Shown here in pieces: positions 57,503 through 64,000 of a stretch of DNA of 64,000 bases. Under the pieces are notes generated by a model, which was not told where the DNA came from, made no database searches, and worked only from the letters and a program-made list of their open reading frames with translations. The stretch is from Euglena gracilis (taxonomy: Eukaryota > Euglenida > Euglenophyceae > Euglenales): the NCBI GenBank assembly GCA_039621445.1, contig CP154955.1:34726640-34790639 (forward strand), given 5' to 3'. The translations under genes were made by a program, and so were the position numbers. Every line of letters starts with the position of its first letter. Within the stretch, counting starts at the first letter, position 1.

Positions 57503-57580
57503 GGACAGACAGACAGACAGACGGACAGACAGACAGACAGAAAGATAGACAGACAGAAAGACAGACAGAGTGAGACACGC
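57341..57580. repeat. (AGAC)n microsatellite, about 230 bp
   Basis: There are more than fifty AGAC units with occasional GGAC, AAAC and AAAG variants. It produces long Asp/Arg/Gln/Thr and Cys/Leu/Ser/Val frames on both strands, which are not genes. It lies directly 5' of the F-box exon. Confidence 0.97.
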
Positions 57581-57605
57581 ACACGCATTTCGACTTCCGT
57601 CGCAG

Positions 57606-60600
57606 GATCCCGAGGCAAGTTCCATCTTACCTGCCGACCTGATGACTCGGGTGCTGGCGTTCCTGGACCTGCCAGCCCTCCTCTCCTGCCGCCCCGTGTG
57701 CTGGGCATGGCTGGCGGTGGCGGAGAGCCGGCCGTTGAGCGCGGTGCACCTCGCCGGGTGTGCCGCCGTTGCAGGTCGCCCTCAACAGCCCCGGCCCACT
57801 CATGGCTAACGCCCAATCTATGGTCTGAGAAGGGTGGCTCCAACACAATTGCATCCATGTGCTGTATTCTTTCCGTAACACGCTGATTCAGCATGGTAGC
57901 ATGATTAGTGGGTAGGTTTCAGGATTTAAAAGAGCCCGCGTACATCTGACGCCACCAGGCTCGGGCTGGAGGGATGCTTGGCTGAACATGTGTCACCCGG
58001 CAAATAGGAATGAAGGATTTTGTGTGGATTCGTTCTCCCTGTTCCCCATCCAGTGCACGTGGGCGTGAGCATCCGTGCACCATTTTTGTTTTGACGGAAT
58101 TGGACAAACGGGGAATGCTTTCTGACCGGTTGCCCGCCAACCCTCTGCCCCTCCCTGTGCAGCGGCTGGCAGTACTCCCCGGCGGTGGAGGAAGCGGTCC
58201 GGGCCCACCGGTTTGGCCCTCTGCTGGGGGCCGCCGCCCTGCGACCAGCGCTGCTCCGCTGCCCTCTCTCTTCTCACCCCATACCGGGCGGGGAACGTTG
58301 TTCTGACAGGACGAGTGGCAACCTTGAAAGTCTGGAGGCTTCTGTTGCCCTCTGCGTCAAATGGTGTGACTCAGTCAGACTCCTACAAATTTGTTTCTTT
58401 TTCTCAAGGCATCCTCAGCCCGCCTGCTCACCACTCCCAGGCCTGGTGATTTTCTTGGAATCTCTTGTGGTTAAGAACCTCAACGCACACTAAAATAAAG
58501 TACTCTCCGCCTGTGGAGAGAGCACCCACAGACTGCCAGTGGTGGCAGGGTCAGCAGTGGCAAAGGCAGTGGAAATGTGTGAGATGAGTCCCCTGCCCCA
58601 AAGGCCGTGCCCCAGCCTCTTGTGTTCCGCCCCCTGAAGAGGAGCGCCGGTGGGGGAGGCGGTACGCAACGCGCCTGTTCATGCAGGTCGACCCCGGCTG
58701 TCCCACACAGGCAGCCCCCTGCAGTGTGGCTGTGTGGGGGACTGGGGCGCTGGACAGGATGTGGAGTGCCGACAGCCTCAGAGGCTGGAAAGGGGAGCGC
58801 CATGGAGAGCTGTGCCTGGCCATCCAGAAACGGCGGTCTCTTTTCATTGGGGGGCATGCAATAATTTCGAAATCACCTTTTGGATGGTTTGGCTTGCTCA
58901 AAAGCCCCCCAATTTCGCAGATTTTTCGGTAAACGTGCAAGTTGGGGTCAAAGAACTTCCAGTTGTTTTGAAAACCTTTCAGCGGCTAATTATGGGATTT
59001 GTACTGCTTATTTTACTGCACACCAAAGCAGCTGGGGGGTTGTTCCCCCCAGCCTCCCAACCTGCCTGCCTGCCTCAACCCTCTCTAGGAGGGGTTGCCT
59101 GCCACCATCTGCGGGGCGCCATCACTTCGGCTCCTCCAAAGGGGCCAGGCTGCCGACATCATCAACATCGTCTGCCGCCACTGTGTGACGTGTGGCCTAC
59201 ACGTGTTTTCCCCAACCTACCAAAACCCAACCTGTGCTCCGGCCTGTCTCAGCCCGTGCGGGCATTTTACAAGTGGGTACATTGGGAAGGAGCATTGAGA
59301 AATCCTTCCACATAGCAACTGCAATACACACAAATAATAATTCGACATTTGTCAAAAATCCAAAACTGGTAAGTTGCTAAAATTTGATGCATCAAAAAAG
59401 TTAAACCAGGTAAAAGAAGGCATACGTTGAATGAAATTTGCAGTTTTGGGGCTCAAATTTTTTTTTCGGCATTGTGAGTCACTCACTGGGGATAAATTTC
59501 TACTAGCCAGCCTGCTGGTGACCCCCCCCCCCCGGGGTCCACTTGGATTCCCACTAGCCAAATTTGGACTAGCTGCAGTCGAGCCTCCCCCTGAGGGGTA
59601 CTGCAAACCCTTGATTAGAAGCCTGATCTGGGAGGGGGACGTAAGGAAGAGCGAGACACGGTGCTGCACAGTGCACCCTGGGCCTAAAACAGGGGGTTTT
59701 TTGGACCCCGGGGGGGGGTGGGTGGGTGGGTCCGGTCGAGCCTCCCCCCCCCTGGGGATCCCCCAGAGGGGGGGGGGGGTGGGATACTTTTCGGCACCGA
59801 AGGCGCCGAAATTTTTGAAAAGTGCTATTTTTAGCATTTTCTGCGATCTTTTGGCCATTTTCGAGGAAAAATGAGGGGGTCCCCCGGGACCCCCGGGGGG
59901 GGGCAGGGGTGTGTGGGTGGGAGGGACCCCCTCCCTCCCCCGGTTTTCAAAACACCCCTGACACAAAGCAACAGAGTGGCATCTGCTTGTGTTTAACCGT
60001 TTTTTGACTTTTTTTTTTGAATGAGTTGCTTTTGGCACAGGGAAGGGGGGAAACAGTGTTCCAGGCGGCAAAGATGCCCGTTTTTTTGGCGGTTTTTGGG
60101 GTTTCTTTGAAAATCCAGGGTCCAGCTGGTGGCTTTTTCCAGTGGCCACAGTGAACCGGGGTCTTTAAGCAAATGCCTGGCCCGGAGACCATGTGGCTGG
60201 GTGGAGGCCCGGGGCTGGTTGGGGGGTGCTTTCCTCCCCGACCTGTGCTGCCTGCCGGCGATGGCCGGGTGGCGGCTGTGCTACGCCCGGGGTTCTGCCG
60301 GCAGTGGCAGTCCGCGCCGCTGGAAGCGACGGGGACCATCACCCCCTTTTTCTTCCCTGGGCTGCAGTGTGGGCCGCCGCCCTGGACCGTTGGGGGTTCT
60401 CCATTGGAATTGAATCGGGCTGCCCATAGCCGTGGAGGACAGTGCGGTGGTGGAAACGAGTGGGTAGGATAGCCCCTCTCGGGGCATTGATTCACTTGAC
60501 ATCTGTGTGACCCCCCCTCCCTGGGTGGGTGGGTGGGTGGTGAGTGGGTGGGTGGTTTGGGGCCTCTGGAAACCCTCCCCCCCGGGGTTTCCAGAGGCCC

Positions 60601-62158
60601 CATGGGACAGATTTTGGTCCAGCCAAAGGCTGGGCCGGAATTTTTTCAGCTTTTTCGGACAATTTTGTTTGTTTGGGTGGGTGGGTGGGTGGGTGCTTGA
60701 CCCCCCGGGGTCCTGGGGTGGGTGGGTTTTGACATAAAATGGGTGGGTGGGTTTGGGCCTGGGGAAAAGTGCTGAATCCATGCCTCAGGCTCAAGGGCAA
60801 CTTTTTCCTTCGGGCGCTTTAGGCTTAAAGTTCTGACAAATTTTTGCTTTCCAAAATGGCATTTTTAGCTGTTTTGGGGGTCAAAATTTTTTGGCCTGGC
60901 GCTTCGCGCTTTGCGCCGGGCCGAAAATCGGTTCGCCACTGTTTAGGTGAGGGTGTTCCCGACCCTCCCCCCCTGTTGGATGGGAAGGGGGTCCAACCCC
61001 CCCCCACCTGCCTTTATATCAAACCCTGGTGCTGTCTCCCAGTGAGCCCCAGCCCTCCTCTGCCACCCGAAGTCTGCAGGGCCCTGACGGGGTGTGCAAC
61101 CGCCTTGCCTGCGGCTGGTGCCAGGCGCGGTGCGCTGTCTGCCACTGGTGGGTGTGCCCGCGCTGCTACAGCGACTGCGGGCGCCACGGCCGCCGGTGCG
61201 CGGTGTGCGTCGGTGGGGGCTGGCAGCGGACGCCTGCTCAGGCTTCTCCCACGTACTGCAGATAGGCTCACTCTACCCGAAGCATGTGAGACTCCTCAAG
61301 GAGTGACCCCGGATTAGGAGTGCTCCTCCTCTTGTGGGAATGCATCAAATGGTACTCTTTGAATTTCCTTAATTTCTGAGTCCCTCCCTCACCATGTGTC
61401 GCAAACTATCCAATTTTTTCCACCAATCCTAATTCTTTTTTGTGTTTCTTCAGTGATTTCCTGTGGAAAATAAGGTTTTCCTTTCAAGGGTGTATATTTA
61501 ATTTGGCACATCCAGCTGGGGTCCGATTTCATTAGTGTCCCACAATATTTTATTTTTTTCTTTTGGACCATAAGGTCCCTGATTTTGTGGTCCGTGGAGC
61601 CTCTACTCACTCCGGCGCCCACGCCATCACCCCGGAGCATGGTGAGAGGCCTGTGGTTGACACGGAGTGCGCGGACTGCACGCAGGCGTCCCCTCTGGGT
61701 TTGCTGCCCTGGCCCCCGCCCTCCCCCGCCACCCCAACACGTGAAGCGGCCGGTGGTGACACGCGGAGCGGACGCCTGCCGGCGTCCCAGCGGAGACCCG
61801 GGAGCGCCTGCGGGCAGCCCTGGCTCCCCTGCTGGGCGCCGACCGGCCACCGACCGTGCCGGGCGACGGCGAGCCCCCGGCCGGCGTCGCCCGCTGCGGG
61901 TGCGGCGCTGCGCTGCGGGGCGGGGCCTGGCAGGCGCAGTGCCCCGGCTGCTGGGCCGCCCGCCGCCGCCCGCCGATGCCCGCGGCCGGCGCCGGCGCGT
62001 CGCCCGCCTTCATCGGGCTGGGCAGTGACAGCGACGGCGACGACGACAGTGACGGGGATGGGGGCAGTGATGGTGACAGTGACGGCGACGGACCCAGCCG
62101 TGGGTCTCCCCCCAGCGGCACAGCCCCTGCGACCTTCGCTCCTGCCCACGCCGTGTGA
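57606..62158 (+). CDS. F-box and Cys-rich protein, several exons, structure incomplete
   Basis: Supported exons: 57606-57757 (SILPADLMTRVLAFLDLPAL, an F-box: LP.dl...vL.fLd...L...), joined GT-AG in phase to an exon from 58163 (WQYSPAVEEAVRAHRFG). Further exons lie near 58688-58840 (LDRMWSADSLRGWKGERHGE), 59089-59184 (ADIINIVCRHC), about 60185-60345 (FLPDLCCLPAMAGWRLCYAR), about 61029-61210 (ACGWCQARCAVCHWWVCPRC) and 61791-62158 (APLLGADRPP, then CGCGAALRGG, an Asp/Ser/Gly-rich tail and TGA). F-box proteins recruit substrates to SCF ubiquitin ligases through Skp1. The paired Cys clusters may bind zinc. Not all joins are resolved, and two or more genes cannot be excluded. The start is probably upstream of the microsatellite. 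Confidence 0.5.
61355..61575. repeat. Dispersed repeat, copy 2 (inverted relative to 51290)
   Basis: Read on the minus strand it encodes GKPYFPQEITEETQK and aligns with 51430-51660. It lies between two exons of the F-box gene. Confidence 0.6.
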
Positions 62159-62399
62159 CCCGTGGGCACTGCCTGCACGTCCGACCAGACTGCCTGCCGT
62201 CTTTCCCATGCCTTCCGCCTCGAACCAAAGGCATTGCCAAACCCTGCACCGAGGTTCGAAGTGTCTGACGCTCTGCCTGGGGGGCAGGACAGGAGCAGCA
62301 AGTTGAAGAGGTTCGGGTTGTGGAGTTTCTCCAAATAGAACCTTTCCTTCCCGAGGCAGTTTTGCAAAGATAAAATTAACATACCACCCAACATAAACA

Positions 62400-62780
62400 T
62401 AACCCCCAAACATGAACCCCCCCCCCAATGTAAAGAACCCCCGGCTTCGTGTTTGGGGGGATTTGAACCTCGGGGAGCTTCACATTTGGGGGGGGGTTTA
62501 TATTTTGGTGGGAATCAAAGTTTTTGGGTGGCCTCTCTGACCTTTGGTGTCCTTCAAGTGGAAGTCAAATCAACCAATTGTATACCAAAATTTCAGTTGT
62601 GCATTTCCATGTTCCACCGAGACACACCATTTTTACCCAAAATGGACGATTGTTGTGAAAATTTGTTGTGTTCGCTCTTTTATGTTTTTGCCACCCTTGG
62701 TACGCTTTACAGTAAGGGGGGCTTTTCATTTGGGCGGCAAAATCAGAGTCCCCAGGGTTATTTATTTTTGGTGGAGGGTC
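62400..62780. mobile_element. TTAA-type short element, copy 5 (diverged)
   Basis: It contains 'cccccaatgtaaag', 'gtttatattttggtgggaatcaaag' and 'cttttcatttgggcggcaaaatc', as in copies 3 and 4. The ends are unclear. Confidence 0.45.
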
Positions 62781-62931
62781 AACCCCTTTTGGAGGGTCAT
62801 CCTCATTCTGACCCGGATTTCATTTCAATGGGCTGCCCGACCTCCCTATGGCCTCACCCCAACTCTTCCCAACACCCTTTGCCCTGCCACGCTGGGCGAT
62901 CCGTCTGGTCCCGGCCGTCCAGTCCCCACCC

Positions 62932-63399
62932 ATGGCCTCCGGGGCAGACAGTCCCCTCAGCAGCGGGGTCCACACCCTGCCGCCCCACGCCACCCTGCGG
63001 GACGCCTTCCAGCCGGGGCGAAGCTTTGGCTTCCTCCAGTACGCCCCCGGTGTGCCCGCCCGGTGTTGGGGAGCGTTGTGACCTGTGCCGTGGCGCGAGG
63101 GCACGCATTTGGCCTCTGTGTGGATGCAAGTGCAAGGCGCGGGTGTTACCTTTGCGTGGCGGGTGGCCCATGGCACACAACTGAGCTGCGTGAGCACCTG
63201 CTCTCGTGCAGCTCCGGTATGCCCCGATGTTGGCTCTCATGACTGTGGTGTTTACGCCGAAAGTGCTCCCCTTTCAGCCATCGCTCGCCTCCCTCCAGAT
63301 GCTGGCGACGCCGGAGGCTCCAAGCTGTTGCCCATGGTTGAACCCGGCGCTGCCCGGCTCCCGACCCCTGGCGTGGGGGCGGGGGATCTTGGCATGTGA
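62932..63399 (+). CDS. Small two-exon ORF of unknown function
   Basis: ATG at 62932 follows a possible spliced-leader acceptor (CGTCCAG, ending 62922). Exon 1 (62932-63049) reads MASGADSPLSSGVHTLPPHA and ends FGFLQYAP. A GT donor (CCCG|GTGTGC) and a TCTCGTGCAG acceptor (ends 63211) join it in phase to 63212-63399. That exon reads VCPDVGSHDCGVYAES and ends VGAGDLGM with a stop. The total is about 101 residues. No domain is recognised. Confidence 0.4.
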
Positions 63400-63491
63400 A
63401 CGACCTCTGGGCTGTGCGCGCGGCGGCAGGTGCATGTCAACCTGCAGGGTAGCCGGGGAAGTGGCCCCGGGAGGCCCGGCGGGGCTCAGCC

Positions 63492-63632
63492 ATGCCGACG
63501 AGCATGACGGGTCCGGTGTGGGCGGAGAACCAGGTCCTGAGCGAGACGCACTACCACCACGGCGACCACCACCACCACCACCACCAGCGGCACGTCCACC
63601 ACTTCCATGACGTCCACCTCCTGGGTGTGTGA
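63492..63632 (+). CDS. His-rich small protein, 46 residues
   Basis: ATG follows GGGGCTCAG by two bases, as for a spliced-leader acceptor. The protein reads MPTSMTGPVWAENQVLSETH, then a tract in which histidine makes up about half of the residues (YHHGDHHHHHHQRHVHHFHD), and ends VHLLGV. Such tracts bind Zn, Ni or Cu. It may instead be the last exon of a longer gene. The other two frames give Pro-rich and Thr-rich readings and lack a good start. Confidence 0.4.
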   Translation: MPTSMTGPVWAENQVLSETHYHHGDHHHHHHQRHVHHFHDVHLLGV

Positions 63633-63639
63633 ACTGTTT

Positions 63640-64000
63640 GGGGCCTGGGTAACGGCGGGCGAAAGCGCAGCATTCCGGGGGGGAGGGGCTTTCCAGCGCC
63701 GGCCATAAACAGACAAGAAGCTTCAGTGCAACTAAAGGGGGGGGCTTTCCATTTTCAGCTGCTGTGGTTTGCCATACAATTTCATCTTCACCTTTCATCC
63801 GACGTCTTGTTTTCACAACCGATCGCAGTGGCAAAAATGTGGCTACTCCCGAGCAATGAGGCAGTCCTGTAATTGGGCGAGGGTGTTAAATGAGCATTTT
63901 TTTTTGTATGGGGGGGAGTTCGGATCCCTTTTTTTTTTCATTATGTTGCATTGATTTGTAACGTAGCATCATGCCTGTTCTTTTTTTTTTACAATGAACT
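63640..64000. other. No gene seen
   Basis: T-rich sequence with runs at 63897-63905, 63931-63939 and 63980-63990. The word 'ggtgttaaatgag' at 63883 also occurs at 56798. Confidence 0.35.

Noticed and set aside
57263-57894. Long frames rich in DRQT or SVCL
   Set aside because: They are translations of the AGAC microsatellite; only the part from 57606 on the plus strand is coding-like.
1-64000. tRNA, rRNA or spliced-leader RNA genes
   Set aside because: None was recognised by eye; a covariance-model scan could not be run.

Overview
The window is nuclear DNA from a eukaryote, most likely a euglenid of the Euglena type. It holds five recognisable or plausible spliced genes, separated and interrupted by very repeat-rich DNA with many runs of 8 or more C or G. 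The main evidence for a euglenid is that several introns lack GT-AG ends. Their positions are fixed by protein conservation. Each has CAG at about +4 of the intron, CTG at about -8, and complementary sequence between the two ends. This is the architecture known for euglenid 'nonconventional' introns. Ordinary GT-AG introns occur in the same genes, also as in euglenids. Several start codons lie just after a pyrimidine-AG, as expected for spliced-leader addition.

Layout. 0.56-3.57 kb, minus: ankyrin-repeat gene. 3.6-11.7 kb: no gene seen, many inserted short elements with CAG...CTG ends and 8-bp target duplications. 11.74-14.33 kb, minus: complete SGT-type TPR co-chaperone gene in three exons. 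14.4-15.15 kb: remnant of a non-LTR retrotransposon. 16.4-19.1 kb: tandem arrays inside an inverted repeat. 20.36-22.79 kb: degenerate hAT transposon with a nested element. 29.98-43.24 kb, plus: aminoacylase-1-like M20 metallopeptidase gene with about ten small exons. 45.2-49.5 kb: a region marked by an 18-bp palindromic motif and carrying a large GC-rich, frameshifted ORF. 49.9-52.5 kb, plus: CCCH zinc-finger gene. 57.6-62.2 kb, plus: F-box/Cys-rich gene with incompletely resolved exons. 62.9-63.6 kb, plus: one or two small genes, one His-rich.

The main result joins two of these themes. The short elements have hAT-like ends (CAGG...CCTG) and 8-bp target-site duplications. In the SGT gene one such element is the intron. 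Removal starts 3 nt before its CAG and ends 5 nt after its CTG. Since 3 + 5 = 8, the splice removes the element plus exactly one copy of the duplication and restores the reading frame, whatever the target sequence. Older introns in the ankyrin, aminoacylase, SGT and CCCH genes keep the CAG/CTG positions and paired ends but have lost the duplication. A transposon origin of euglenid nonconventional introns has been proposed before; the arithmetic and the example here are read directly from this sequence.
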